Shown: positions 42,377 to 51,663, numbered from the stretch's first letter. The stretch is DNA of 64,000 nucleotides from Fischerella sp. JS2 (GCF_032393985.1 NZ_CP135918.1:3596001-3660000); one strand, 5' to 3'. Made by a program: numbers and translations. Notes: a model not told the origin generated them from the sequence alone.

Positions 42377-43456
42377 CTATTTAATTAGTTGACTTGCGAG
42401 AGTGCGAGAATAACCATTGCGAGCAAATTTTTCACCAAGAATTTGCTGATAAACAGCTTCATAACCGTCCACCATGCTTTTCACGCTAAAGTTTTGTTCT
42501 ACATGTGTGCGGCAAGCACGACGGTCGATTTCTCCTATACGATTGATTGCTTCTACAAAATCTTCAATGCGATCGCACAAAAAGCCTGTCTTACTATCCA
42601 CAATCACTTCTGGCACTGAACCTAAGGGTTTTGCAAGTACAGGAGTTCCAGCCGCCATCGACTCGATCATCACCAGTCCAAAAGGTTCGCGCCAAGTGAT
42701 GGGGAACAGCATTGCTAAGGCCCCACCTAAGAGTGCATTTTTCTGCGAGTGACTAGCTTCACCCAAAAATTCAATCTGCTTACCATCAATATGAGGCTTC
42801 ACCTGGCTCTCAAAATAGTCTATATCTACCTGATCAACCTTACCCGCCATTTTGAGTGGTATACCTGCTCTTTTCGCAATCTCAATCGCGATATGCGGCC
42901 CCTTTTCTGGAGACATCCGCCCTAAGAATGCCAGATAGGGAGGATCTTGGGGTTGGGAATAGAACTGATGGCTGTCTGTATCAATGCCATTGTATACAGT
43001 TGCAACATAATTTAACCCCAATTTTGGCTCTCGCTGAGCATTAGATATGCTGACAAAAGGTTGTTTGTAACTTGTAGAAAAAATTTTTTCGTTATCTGGG
43101 GTGAATATACCGTGTAATGTATGAACTGTAGGAGTGGTGACGAAATCTGCGTAAATTAAAGCTGGATAACCTACATGAGAATGAATGATGTCAAATTCCT
43201 GTGCTTGTTGATATGCACGACTCAGTAACAAAGTTTCGTAAACATTATATTCTTTAACATTAGGATCTAAACGCAAAGCTTGAGGATAAACTGACTCTAA
43301 TTTGGCTGAAGTGATCGAATCCCCTGAAGCAAATAGCGTCACTTCATGACCACGCCGGACTAATTCATCAGTCAATAAACCGACAACCAACTCAACACCA
43401 CCGTATGCGGGAGGAGGCACTCTCTCCCACAAAGGAGCAATTTGAGCAATTCGCAT
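42377..43456 (-). CDS. Glycosyltransferase family 4
   Basis: A 359-residue GT-B glycosyltransferase. N-terminal MRIAQIAPLWERVPPPAYGG with the ELVRRGHEVTLFASGDS motif; C-terminal FLGRMSPEKGPHIAIEIAKR and EPFGLVMIESMAAGTPVLAK. It resembles cyanobacterial GT4 enzymes that act on glycolipids or glycogen-like acceptors. Acceptor unknown. An AGGAG lies 7 nt before the ATG. Convergent with HD-Pnk and unlinked to the hps-like cluster. Confidence 0.88.
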   Translation of the reverse strand: MRIAQIAPLWERVPPPAYGGVELVVGLLTDELVRRGHEVTLFASGDSITSAKLESVYPQALRLDPNVKEYNVYETLLLSRAYQQAQEFDIIHSHVGYPALIYADFVTTPTVHTLHGIFTPDNEKIFSTSYKQPFVSISNAQREPKLGLNYVATVYNGIDTDSHQFYSQPQDPPYLAFLGRMSPEKGPHIAIEIAKRAGIPLKMAGKVDQVDIDYFESQVKPHIDGKQIEFLGEASHSQKNALLGGALAMLFPITWREPFGLVMIESMAAGTPVLAKPLGSVPEVIVDSKTGFLCDRIEDFVEAINRIGEIDRRACRTHVEQNFSVKSMVDGYEAVYQQILGEKFARNGYSRTLASQLIK

Positions 43457-43845
43457 GTCAATCTCCTAATTGGTAAGAAATAGCTCAAAGAATTGATTTA
43501 ATTCAGTTTCTGAAGAATAAGAGTTGTGATTAGAATTTAGCAGAAATATAGATTTAATCGTAAAGACCTATAAATACTACACTTAAAGTAGAAGGAACCG
43601 TACTTAATACCAGATAAATATTTTATAAAATATTAGTTTTTAATCTTTTTTACTATCAAACAACTGCGAATTCCAACTTCAATTACCAGGTGTGTAAAAC
43701 CCCACTCTCTAATTCGTATTGTCTGGATTTTCACTTCATAGAACTTGGGGCAATATTGTGAATGTCAGCAGTTCCAGGAAGCTAATAAACTGCTGAGCCT
43801 AAATAAAACAACAATCTATTTATCAATGCAAAGGTGAATAATATT
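43457..43845. promoter_or_regulatory. Divergent spacer; hsp20 leader region
   Basis: This should hold promoters of the glycosyltransferase and hsp20 genes. In the presumed hsp20 leader, AGCAGTT (43767-43773) pairs with AACTGCT (43788-43794), and AAAGGTGA before 43846 is the ribosome binding site. I see no CIRCE-type inverted repeat. A thermosensing leader as in Synechocystis hsp17 is possible but not shown. Confidence 0.35.
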
Positions 43846-44352
43846 ATGATGATTCGCTACTTGCAACCAATCCGCGAACTAGAAAACTTGCGTCGGCAAA
43901 TGGATTTAGTTTTTGATGAATTGTCAGCACAAACTGCTCAAACAAGCGATACATCAACAGCTTGGGTTCCTGCTGTAGAATTAATCGATACGGGCGATAA
44001 CTTGGTTTTCCATGCACAATTACCTGGTGTAGCAGCTAAAAACCTGGATATACAGGTAACTCGTGATGCTGTAGCGATCGCAGGGGAACGTCAGCGTCAG
44101 CATCAGTCTGAAAATGCCAATTACTTGCATTCAGAATTTCGTTATGGCAAGTTCCAGCGAGTTATTAATTTGCCTGTCGCTGTGCAAAATGACAAAGTAC
44201 AAGCAGACTTCCGCGATGGTATCCTGACTCTGACTCTCCCCAAAGTCGAAGAAGTCCGCAATCGCGTTGTAAAAATTAATTTGGGTGAAAATACTGCTGA
44301 TGTTGAGAAAAGCATAGACGCAACTGCTCAAACAGTTAACTCTCAAAACTAG
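43846..44352 (+). CDS. Hsp20/alpha-crystallin small heat-shock protein
   Basis: A 168-residue small heat-shock protein. The alpha-crystallin domain spans ~45-145: WVPAVELIDTGDNLVFHAQL PG, EFRYGKFQRVINLPVAV and the L-x-L-type LTLTLPK. It has a short N-terminal region and an Ala/Thr/Gln-rich tail. It holds unfolding proteins and, in cyanobacteria, protects thylakoids under heat. The ATG at 43846 (or 43849) follows AAAGGTGA; the GTG at 43834 is disfavoured. Confidence 0.92.
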   Translation: MMIRYLQPIRELENLRRQMDLVFDELSAQTAQTSDTSTAWVPAVELIDTGDNLVFHAQLPGVAAKNLDIQVTRDAVAIAGERQRQHQSENANYLHSEFRYGKFQRVINLPVAVQNDKVQADFRDGILTLTLPKVEEVRNRVVKINLGENTADVEKSIDATAQTVNSQN

Positions 44353-44424
44353 TTGGAAATTATTAGACTTCTTGTAAAAGCTGTCAATTCTCCTGCTTCG
44401 ACGGGAAAAAATCTGTTTGAGAAA

Positions 44425-44495
44425 ACGAACACCGATGGACACAGATAAACACAGATAGATTATCGGTGTGTATCTGTGTTTATCTGTGTTCGTTA
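44425..44495. repeat. Palindrome of two opposed GAACAC-family repeats
   Basis: CGAACACCGATGGACACAGA and TAAACACAGATAGATTATCG are followed by TGTGTATCTGTGTTTATCTG and TGTTCG, forming a long imperfect hairpin between the convergent hsp20 and S9 peptidase genes. It may serve as a bidirectional terminator. Confidence 0.8.
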
Positions 44496-46448
44496 CTACT
44501 TCAGCAAATACTCTTTCACAAACATCACCGTTGCGTAAAACTGGAAATCAATGTTTTTTTTCTTACTAAACCCATGTCCTTCATCTTTCGCCATCAGATA
44601 CCAAACAGGAACATTATTCTTTCTGAGTGTCTCTACAATTTGTTCGGCTTCCTGGAGAGGAACACGGGGGTCATTTTTACCGTGAATTACAAATAGCGGT
44701 TTTTTGATGTTACTGGCGTTATTGACAGGTGAAATTTTCAGTAGGAATTCTCGCATCTGCGGATCGCGTTCATCACCGTACTCGACTCGTCGTAAATCAC
44801 GCCGATAACTTTCAGTATTTTCTAGGAAGGTGACAAAGTTGGAAATACCAACAATATCAATAGCTGCACGAATGCGATCGCTATATTTTGTTGCGACTGC
44901 TAAGGACATGTAACCGCCATAGCTACCGCCTGTTACCAAAATTCGGTCTTTATCCAAGTCTGGTTGAGTTGCTATCCAGTCAAGGAGTCTACCGATATCT
45001 TTGACAGAATCTTCTCTTTTATAGCCATTATCTAAGGTCATAAAAGTTTTGCCGTAACCAGTAGAACCCCGGACGTTAGGAAAGAGTAAAGCAACGCCTA
45101 ACTCATTTAAATAGTAGTTATAACGACCCAAAAAAGATGGACGAGACTGTCCTTCTGGTCCTCCATGAATATCAATAATTACCGGACGCTTACTTGGAAA
45201 CTTAGCAGGGGGACGGTAAAGAAAACCAGATATGGTTTTGCCGTCAAAGCTTTGCCAACGGATCAATTCTGCATTAGAGAAATTTGCTGTATTCAGTCCG
45301 CCAGTTTCGCTTTCTGTCCAGCGTTCAACTTTGTTAGTGCGGATATTCACAGAATACACATCTGCGGTGAAACGAGCTGAAACTAGAGTCAAGCCTAAAT
45401 CTTCATTATTACGATGCCAGGTAACGCCATATACCTGTCCCACTGGTAGTTTAGGTAAAGGCTTTTCTTGCTTTGTTGTGGTTTCCAATAGGTGCAGTAT
45501 ACTTGCCCCGTCTTCATTGGTGACAAAAGCTAAATACTTACCATCTTCTGTCAGGTCAAAATCTTCTACATCCCAGGGAATGTCATTTGTCAGATTAGTG
45601 TATTTTAAAGTAGCTAAATCAACATATGCCAACCGTAAAAATTCTGAGTTACGGTCAGTGATGACATACAAACCTTTGCCATCTTTGCTAAACAATCCTC
45701 CTGCGTAGGAGACTTTTTCTGTGCCTCGGTTGGGTGTAATTAATTTTTTCTCGCCAGAGTTGGTGTCTACCAACCACAGGTAACTTTCATTCACAGAGAC
45801 ATATTCCATTGCCAACAGTTGACGGTCATCAGGCGACCAGTCTAACGGCATCCAACCACCGCCCTCAACTTGTGCTAGCAAGCGATCGCTCTGGGTATTT
45901 TTTGGATCAATAATGTAAAAATCGTTATCTTTGCCTGTGCGGCGAGTGGAGGTATAAATCATGCGATCGCCACTATTAGACCAGACGCCGCCACTGTTTC
46001 TTGACTTGCCATCGGTGAGTAAGGTAATATCACCCGTCGCCAAATCATAACGGTAATTTTGGTTAAATTCGTTACCACCGATATCCTTACTAAAAACAAA
46101 ATAATCGCCCTGGGTTGGTTGGAAACTCCCTCCGCCAACACGTTCTGGGAAGAAAGTCATTTGCTGACGGCTACCAAGAGGGAATTTAACCAAATGCACT
46201 TGGGGAGTATCAGCGAAACGAGTGGAAATCAGCATTTCACGCCGGACTGGATGCCAACTAGAAAGAACAGCAGAACGAAAATTAGTGTAGCGATTAACCG
46301 TTTCTGCCAGTGTTGCTGGAATTGGTGGAATTCCCTGAACAACTAGGTTTTCATTGGGAGTGATTACAGAAGTTTGAGCAGCAACCATGAAACTTGGTAG
46401 CACAAAGACTGCAAGTAGTGTAGCAAACAAGAGTGATAAAAATCGCAT
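44496..46448 (-). CDS. S9 family prolyl oligopeptidase-like peptidase
   Basis: A 650-residue exported serine peptidase. A signal sequence (MRFLSLLFATLLAVFVLPSF, cleavage near AAQT) is followed by a WD-like/beta-propeller region and an alpha/beta-hydrolase domain with the catalytic serine in TGGSYGGYMS, an aspartate in HGKNDPRVPLQE and a histidine in KDEGHGF. The chosen ATG at 46448 makes the signal sequence N-terminal; a TTG at 46508 would add 20 residues. Function: periplasmic peptide degradation, possibly dipeptidyl- or acylaminoacyl-peptidase type. Confidence 0.9.
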   Translation of the reverse strand: MRFLSLLFATLLAVFVLPSFMVAAQTSVITPNENLVVQGIPPIPATLAETVNRYTNFRSAVLSSWHPVRREMLISTRFADTPQVHLVKFPLGSRQQMTFFPERVGGGSFQPTQGDYFVFSKDIGGNEFNQNYRYDLATGDITLLTDGKSRNSGGVWSNSGDRMIYTSTRRTGKDNDFYIIDPKNTQSDRLLAQVEGGGWMPLDWSPDDRQLLAMEYVSVNESYLWLVDTNSGEKKLITPNRGTEKVSYAGGLFSKDGKGLYVITDRNSEFLRLAYVDLATLKYTNLTNDIPWDVEDFDLTEDGKYLAFVTNEDGASILHLLETTTKQEKPLPKLPVGQVYGVTWHRNNEDLGLTLVSARFTADVYSVNIRTNKVERWTESETGGLNTANFSNAELIRWQSFDGKTISGFLYRPPAKFPSKRPVIIDIHGGPEGQSRPSFLGRYNYYLNELGVALLFPNVRGSTGYGKTFMTLDNGYKREDSVKDIGRLLDWIATQPDLDKDRILVTGGSYGGYMSLAVATKYSDRIRAAIDIVGISNFVTFLENTESYRRDLRRVEYGDERDPQMREFLLKISPVNNASNIKKPLFVIHGKNDPRVPLQEAEQIVETLRKNNVPVWYLMAKDEGHGFSKKKNIDFQFYATVMFVKEYLLK

Positions 46449-46549
46449 CCTTTGACTCAAGAACGCTGAAAAGTGAAGTTTGAAATACAAATTTTTTTTT
46501 CTATACAAATTTCTTTTCTATTGTTCCTTTCCTTCAGTTCTAATTTTAA

Positions 46550-46566
46550 GGTGGGCAACGCCCACC
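46550..46566 (-). terminator. Short GGTGGGC hairpin between cyclophilin and peptidase genes
   Basis: GGTGGGC and GCCCACC pair around AAC. On the minus strand it follows the cyclophilin stop and is trailed by TTAAAATTA. Similar palindromes are common spacer repeats in cyanobacteria. Confidence 0.5.
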
Positions 46567-46608
46567 CTACAGAAACAATTTACTCAAATCCACGGAAAAG
46601 TGTTGTAA

Positions 46609-47715
46609 TTATGCTTCCTTTGGCTCTACTAAATTTTCTGCTCCTTTGACAACTTTTGCCGATTCAATTTTGTCACCTGCTTTTATTTCCCGTAAAACAT
46701 CTTTTCCTTCGACGACGTAACCGAAAACAGTGTAACGACCATCTAACAAGTTACGTCCAGCTGGGGTCAGTTCTGGTTCATAAAGGAAGAAGAAAAATTG
46801 TGAAGAACCACCGTTATTGTCACTTTCAGGACGAGCCATAGCTACTGCACCATAGGCAGAAAATGGCAGCACAGGTAAATCAGTGTAACGGCCTGCTTGT
46901 TCTGATGTAATACCGTAGGTTGGTTCTTTGTCACCTTCAAAAAGGATTTCTAAAGGAACAGCACGGTATTTTTTAGTTTTGGGGTCAATAAAACCTACTT
47001 CTTTACCCGGTGGATCACCAGTTTGCACAACGTAAGATTCTTCTGCACGGGTGAAGGGTAAACCATCATAAAAACCCCGTTGTACTAAATCAACAAAATT
47101 TCCCGCAGTAACAGGAGCGCTATAACCGTCCACTACAAGAGTAATAGTACCCTTTGTAGTTTTCATTTCTACGGTGGCACGACCTTTGAGTTGTGGTAAA
47201 TTGCTATATTCTTTGGGAACTTCAAAGGGGAACCCCTGCACCATCAAATCTTCTAAGTCACCGACGAGATTTAATAGGTCGGCTCGTTTTGTTAAAATTT
47301 GTTCTTTGTCTTTGGTTTTAGCCGCTTCTTCTAGGCTATTTACACCTGATTTCAACTGAGAAATCAAAGCTTCAGCTTGGGGTTTATTGACTTCTGGTAC
47401 ACTAGCCAAAATTTGAGCAGGATTGTTGAGAAGCCGTGATGCTTTGCTGAGGTCTTTGGAAACAGCACCCCAGCGTCGATTGGCCCGTAATTGGTCTGAT
47501 ATATCTTCCAAGGAGCCTTGCAGTTCTCGCACAGGCTTATTATCTATTGGTAATGCATAGCGCAACAGCGCTTTACCGTCAGTGATTGCATTTCCTGCTG
47601 GTAGTGCAGCACTACTGGAGGAAGTCCACCCAGCTGTACTTACCCCTAAAAAGAGTGTTACCAACAGGAGTGTAATGAGAGTATTCTTCAACCGAGATTT
47701 TAATAACTTGAACAT
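46609..47715 (-). CDS. CYP38/TLP40-like lumenal cyclophilin-type peptidylprolyl isomerase
   Basis: A 368-residue protein with a signal sequence (hydrophobic residues ~10-27), an N-terminal helical domain (LLRYALPIDNKPVRELQGSL and following) and a C-terminal cyclophilin-type domain (VEMKTTKGTITLVVDGYSAP, NFVDLVQRGFYDGLPF, AMARPESDNNGGSSQFFFFL). The combination is that of plant CYP38/TLP40, needed for photosystem II assembly, and of its cyanobacterial homologue. Expected in the thylakoid lumen or periplasm. The ATG at 47715 is preferred over a TTG 24 bases upstream. The isomerase active site is partly non-canonical, as in CYP38. Confidence 0.9.
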   Translation of the reverse strand: MFKLLKSRLKNTLITLLLVTLFLGVSTAGWTSSSSAALPAGNAITDGKALLRYALPIDNKPVRELQGSLEDISDQLRANRRWGAVSKDLSKASRLLNNPAQILASVPEVNKPQAEALISQLKSGVNSLEEAAKTKDKEQILTKRADLLNLVGDLEDLMVQGFPFEVPKEYSNLPQLKGRATVEMKTTKGTITLVVDGYSAPVTAGNFVDLVQRGFYDGLPFTRAEESYVVQTGDPPGKEVGFIDPKTKKYRAVPLEILFEGDKEPTYGITSEQAGRYTDLPVLPFSAYGAVAMARPESDNNGGSSQFFFFLYEPELTPAGRNLLDGRYTVFGYVVEGKDVLREIKAGDKIESAKVVKGAENLVEPKEA

Positions 47716-48128
47716 GGGATGGTTCAAACGCAGTATCAATTTCTTGACTAAAACAATTCGGAAATGGGAATTCGGGCTTACTGGACTTAACCATCAATAA
47801 TCTTCCCACAGTACAGGAAACATCTGTCAGGTACACACAATAGAAGGCAGGAAGCAGAAGGCAGAAGGCAGAAGATAAAAATTTATACTTAATTCCTTCA
47901 CCCTACTCTACGAGAAGCCTATGAGCGCGTCTACACCCTTCACTCTTCATCCTTGACCCTTAATGCTTTATTCTTCACTCTTCACCCTTTATTCTTTATT
48001 CTTGTTAAAATTGACAAAATTTTGAAAATAAGATATTTGAGAGTAAAAATAGGTAAATGACATACCGCATCTATAATTGAATTTGTTGAAATTGACTTGT
48101 TAATCAAAACACAGGTGGACAATCTCAT
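47716..48128. repeat. Spacer with GCAGAAG and TTCACCC-type tracts
   Basis: The divergent spacer between the cyclophilin and YbaB genes contains GCAGAAGGCAGAAGGCAGAA (about 47856-47876), the GAAGCCTATGAGCGCGTCTA motif (about 47910-47932), and repeated CTTCACTCTTCATCC units. No gene seen. Confidence 0.65.
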
Positions 48129-48476
48129 ATGACAGGTAAAGGACAGGGATTTGGCTTTGGCTTAGGAAAAATGAAAGAACTGGCTGAAGCCTTTAAGAAA
48201 GCTCAACAGGTGCAAGAAGGAGCAAAGCGACTTCAGGAAGAACTGGAGCAAATGGAAATAGAAGGTGAAGCCGGCAACGGTTTTGTGAAGGTAATAGTCA
48301 GTGGGAACCAAGAGCCGAAACGGGTAGAAATTTCTCCTGATGCCCTTAATGAAGGCGCAGAAGTACTTTCTGATCTGGTAACTGCGGCAATGAAAGATGC
48401 TTACAACAAATCCACAGCAACCATGCGGGAACGCATGGAAGAGTTGACAAGTGGATTGGAACTTCCTGGGTTCTAG
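48129..48476 (+). CDS. YbaB/EbfC nucleoid-associated protein
   Basis: A 115-residue DNA-binding protein. The helical YbaB pattern runs through [20 protein letters not shown] and [24 protein letters not shown], followed by the conserved RVEISPDAL and [20 protein letters not shown]. YbaB/EbfC dimers bind DNA and compact the nucleoid. A recR/dnaX neighbour, usual in other bacteria, is absent here. The phosphatase gene follows after 55 bases. Confidence 0.93.
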   Translation: MTGKGQGFGFGLGKMKELAEAFKKAQQVQEGAKRLQEELEQMEIEGEAGNGFVKVIVSGNQEPKRVEISPDALNEGAEVLSDLVTAAMKDAYNKSTATMRERMEELTSGLELPGF

Positions 48477-48531
48477 ATTTATGGTGATTTGTCATTTGTC
48501 TTATTCTAATGACAAAGGACTAAAAATTTCT

Positions 48532-49068
48532 ATGCCTTACAAACTTTTGTTTGTCTGCCTGGGAAATATCTGTCGATCGCCTGCGGCAGAAAATATCATG
48601 AATTACTTGATCGAGCAGAACAGGTTGAGCGAGTCTTGTTTACAGACGCCAGGCGATCGCATTATCTGTGACTCTGCTGGCACATCTAGTTATCACATCG
48701 GTAGCCCACCTGATCGACGCATGAGTGCTGCGGCACTTCAAAAGCTAGGAATCAAACTCCGTGGTCGCGCTCGTCAGTTTCAAAAGTCAGACTTTCAAGA
48801 CTTTGATTTGATCTTAGCTATGGATCGAGAAAATTATGACGATATTCTATCTGTTGATCCTACAGGGCAATATCACCATAAAGTACGTTTGATGTGTGAG
48901 TTTTGTTCTCAGCATACTCTTAAAGAAGTTCCAGATCCCTACTATGGTGGTTCAGAGGGCTTCAATCAGGTGATCGAACTACTCCTTGATGCTTGTAATG
49001 GTTTGCTGCAATACGTTTCTAATGAAGAAGACAAAAGGCAGAAGGCAGAAGGAAAACCTCATCAATAA
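48532..49068 (+). CDS. Low-molecular-weight protein-tyrosine phosphatase
   Basis: A 178-residue LMW-PTP. The phosphate-binding loop CLGNICRSP (C9, R15) starts the fold, and the general acid is the Asp in VPDPYYGG. A standard fold is complete by about residue 160; the remaining tail (NEEDKRQKAEGKPHQ) is encoded by a GCAGAAGG-type repeat. Such enzymes dephosphorylate tyrosines of kinases and exopolysaccharide proteins. The ATG at 48532 starts MPYKLLFV; an earlier frame overlaps the YbaB gene. Hairpin terminator follows. Confidence 0.93.
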   Translation: MPYKLLFVCLGNICRSPAAENIMNYLIEQNRLSESCLQTPGDRIICDSAGTSSYHIGSPPDRRMSAAALQKLGIKLRGRARQFQKSDFQDFDLILAMDRENYDDILSVDPTGQYHHKVRLMCEFCSQHTLKEVPDPYYGGSEGFNQVIELLLDACNGLLQYVSNEEDKRQKAEGKPHQ

Positions 49069-49084
49069 ATTAGGGAACTTGTAT

Positions 49085-49109
49085 CTTAATTGCCCGTTAG
49101 GCAATTAAG
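49085..49109 (+). terminator. Terminator after the LMW-PTP gene
   Basis: CTTAATTGCC and GGCAATTAAG form a perfect 10-bp stem with a CGTTA loop, 16 bases after the stop codon, followed by TTTACT. Confidence 0.75.
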
Positions 49110-49157
49110 TTTACTAAAAACTCTATAAAACATAAAAGCCCTCTAGCTTGAAAATAA

Positions 49158-49380
49158 CCTCACCCCTTACCCCTCTTTTTCCTTAAGGAGAGGGGTGTCC
49201 GATAGGACAGGGTGGTTTTTCGATCTTTTTGACAAATCACGCTTTTTAAGAAGCAAGAGAAAGGAAAAAGGATGTTCACCAGATGGGATAGTAGGGTGAA
49301 GTCTTCTCCCCACCACCCCATTGCCCCTAATCCCCACTCCCTTGGGGGAGTGGGACCCGGTGAGTTCCCCATTCCCCACC
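49158..49380. repeat. Cluster of CCTCACCCC and TTGGGGGAGTGGG spacer repeats
   Basis: Contains CCTCACCCCTTACCCCTC.. ..GAGAGGGGTGTCC (about 49158-49214), then CCCCATTGCCCCTAATCCCC and CCGGTGAGTTCCCC (about 49315-49380). The last block recurs, in frame, in the NB-ARC-WD40 gene (28359-28430). The frames across it on the minus strand are repeat sequence, not genes. Confidence 0.75.
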
Positions 49381-49406
49381 ATCAAGTTTTTCTGTGCACC
49401 CAACCA

Positions 49407-50081
49407 CTAATAGTCTCGTCTACGTAGTCCCAATAAGGGGCCAAGTACCACTCCAGCGACAAAACCACCAATATGGGCCCAGTAAGCTATTCCCCCCGTC
49501 TCTACACTCATATTGGCAGCTGCTTGTAGACTGGCAACACCAGAAATCACATTTTGGATAAAGAAAAACCCAATCAGAAACAAGGCTGGAATTCTAACAG
49601 TGGTGACAAAAATACCTAAAAATATTAACGTTACAACTCTTGAGTGCGGAAAGGCTATAATATACGCTCCTAAAATTCCAAAAATTGCACCACTTGCTCC
49701 CAATGAAGGAATCTGAGAATTCATACTGATAAGCCACTGACATAGGGCAGCGAAAGCACCACAACTAAGATAAAAAATTAAATACTTAAAATGTCCCAAT
49801 CTATCTTCAATATTGTTGCCAAAAACAAATAGAAACAGCATATTTGAAATTAAATGCCACCAACCACCATGTAGGAATTGGGACGTAAATAATGTTGTCC
49901 ATTCACTAGCGAAGTTGATAGTTAATTGTTCAGGTATAACTGCATACAGCTGCAAAAACTGATTTAGTTGTTCATTTGATAGTTGGAGTTCATGCAGAAA
50001 AACTAAAACGTTCATCCCAATCAAACCATATGTTAGATATGGAGTGATTCGTGTTGGATTTTCATCGTACAGAGGAAACAC
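49407..50081 (-). CDS. Rhomboid-family intramembrane serine protease
   Basis: A 224-residue rhomboid with about six transmembrane helices. The catalytic Ser is S130 in LGASGAIFG, the catalytic His is H203 in YWAHIGGFVAG, and the oxyanion-side HGGWWHLISNM motif (N80) is intact. It cleaves membrane-bound substrates within the bilayer. Start chosen at GTG 50081, with AGGA about 10 nt upstream, because MFPLYDENPTRITPYL is a usual rhomboid N-terminus in this group; an ATG at 50207 would add 42 Cys/Tyr-rich residues of no clear sense. Substrates unknown. Confidence 0.88.
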   Translation of the reverse strand: MFPLYDENPTRITPYLTYGLIGMNVLVFLHELQLSNEQLNQFLQLYAVIPEQLTINFASEWTTLFTSQFLHGGWWHLISNMLFLFVFGNNIEDRLGHFKYLIFYLSCGAFAALCQWLISMNSQIPSLGASGAIFGILGAYIIAFPHSRVVTLIFLGIFVTTVRIPALFLIGFFFIQNVISGVASLQAAANMSVETGGIAYWAHIGGFVAGVVLGPLLGLRRRDY

Positions 50082-50378
50082 AGGTTTTGTTCCTAATAAT
50101 CTATTAACTGCAATATAGCTTGTGTGGTTGCTTAAAAAATAATAATCAAAATCTAAACTTAAGTAACAAAAATTACATGCTATGCTTGTGTCAGCCTGGC
50201 AGATCATTATATTTTCTGCTTATACTTTTTATTGTATTTGCCAGAGCATGTGAAAACACTGGCAATGAGAAATAAAATATTTATTTATGCACTAAATCTT
50301 AAGTATATTTACGTAAAAATTTTGATTGTTTCTTCAATTCTCGGTAAACGTTAAACTATTGGTCGAACAAGCTGTCAG

Positions 50379-51386
50379 ATGAACACAAATACTACTTCAA
50401 ACATAACCGACATCATTGATCAGCATCTTCCCCTTATAGGAAAAATTACTAATAAGGCTCCAGAACAGGCAAAGTCAGATTCCCCAAGCATAGCGTTGTT
50501 CGAGCAATACTTCATGCAACTGTGGCAGGAAATAACACACAGTTTTGAGAAAATGCTTCAAGAATTCAGGAAAAAGCAGCAAAATGTAGATATTGACTTG
50601 AAAAAGCAAGTAGAAGTGACATTGCAAGTCTGTCGAACTTACACAGGAATTCCTTCTATTGACGAAATAGAAAGGCGTGTAGAAATTGAGAATAGCTACG
50701 AAATTGTGTATGAAAAGTACCTAAATGAGGTTCGCACCCATTTGTTGCAACATCTATCATTTTTAGATGATGGACTGAAGCGATCGCTTGAGCAAGTGAA
50801 ATCTCAAATAGCAGAAATACTGATTACCAAAACAGAATTAGGAAAACTCACAGGTAGCAAAGGTTCTGAATTCATCAAGATACTAGCAACAGAAATACCA
50901 GATCAACTCATTCCAGGCGTAGCGAGTAAACTCAAACTTGCATTTCAAATCTTGGCTGAGTTTGAACTTAACTATCGAGAATTTATACTTTATCGCATTC
51001 GTCCCCATCTAGATGGGCTGACTCCTCAACAAGCAGAAACCTTGAAGTTGACAAGCTTGCCTTCTGCTGAGCAAGTATTTCTCAATCTCAAGATAGCTCA
51101 TGCCGAAAGTGTTCGTAAATGTGAAAAAGCTTTAAAACAGTTACTGAGTGAACCTAGTCAAGTTGCTTTTATGATCGTAGAAGAATTTGTTGATCGCACA
51201 ATTCGCACAGCAGATGTGGTAAATGAATGGCGAATCTTACTACAACAATTACAACCAGGTTGGGAGGATTTTTTGGATCAACCAGAGCAAATTCAAAGCG
51301 AGTGGATCAATTCTACACAGCAAATCAAAGATGCAAATATAGCAATGAGTGAAGTTGATGCTATTTTTGTGCTTATGGATTTTTAA
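50379..51386 (+). CDS. Large all-helical protein of unknown function
   Basis: A 335-residue cytosolic protein without signal or membrane segment and with almost continuous alpha-helical, Glu/Lys/Gln-rich composition; likely coiled-coil stretches at about 40-75 and 90-150. Segments such as TGSKGSEFIKILATEIPDQL and LKLAFQILAEFELNYREFIL may form one domain. I recognise no named family; the shape resembles dynamin-stalk or adaptor-like bundles only in general terms. It lies alone, upstream of egtD with a terminator between them. Confidence 0.65.
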   Translation: MNTNTTSNITDIIDQHLPLIGKITNKAPEQAKSDSPSIALFEQYFMQLWQEITHSFEKMLQEFRKKQQNVDIDLKKQVEVTLQVCRTYTGIPSIDEIERRVEIENSYEIVYEKYLNEVRTHLLQHLSFLDDGLKRSLEQVKSQIAEILITKTELGKLTGSKGSEFIKILATEIPDQLIPGVASKLKLAFQILAEFELNYREFILYRIRPHLDGLTPQQAETLKLTSLPSAEQVFLNLKIAHAESVRKCEKALKQLLSEPSQVAFMIVEEFVDRTIRTADVVNEWRILLQQLQPGWEDFLDQPEQIQSEWINSTQQIKDANIAMSEVDAIFVLMDF

Positions 51387-51527
51387 CTCATAAACCTCGT
51401 CTATATTGAAACCCGTAGTTTTTCCTCATCAGGATCAAGATGATTTTTCACCCATAGGCGATCGCAAGCATGGACTACGAAAAAACTCCCTATAGAACAA
51501 ATTAGCCTATTTCATGGGAAAATCCCA

Positions 51528-51566
51528 GTGGATCAGCATTTTGTATCCACTGCGGCTTTTTGTTTC
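51528..51566 (+). terminator. Terminator between the helical protein gene and egtD
   Basis: CAGTGGAT and ATCCACTG pair around CAGCATTTTGT, then CGGCTTTTTGTTT. It lies about 140 bases after the stop of the upstream gene and about 100 before egtD. The spacer ahead of it contains GGGAAAATCCC and AGTTTTTC..GAAAAAACT potential stems. Confidence 0.7.
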
Positions 51567-51663
51567 ACTGGCTAACATAAAAAGAAGCCATTTGGGGAAA
51601 GCGATCGCTAAAGCTATTGCCATACGTTATCGCAACCTATCACGGCAAAAACACGGAGGGTGA

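Noticed and set aside
49160-49403. Minus-strand frames of 70-78 codons
   Set aside because: They follow CCTCACCCC and GGGGGAGTGG spacer repeats and show no protein-like pattern.
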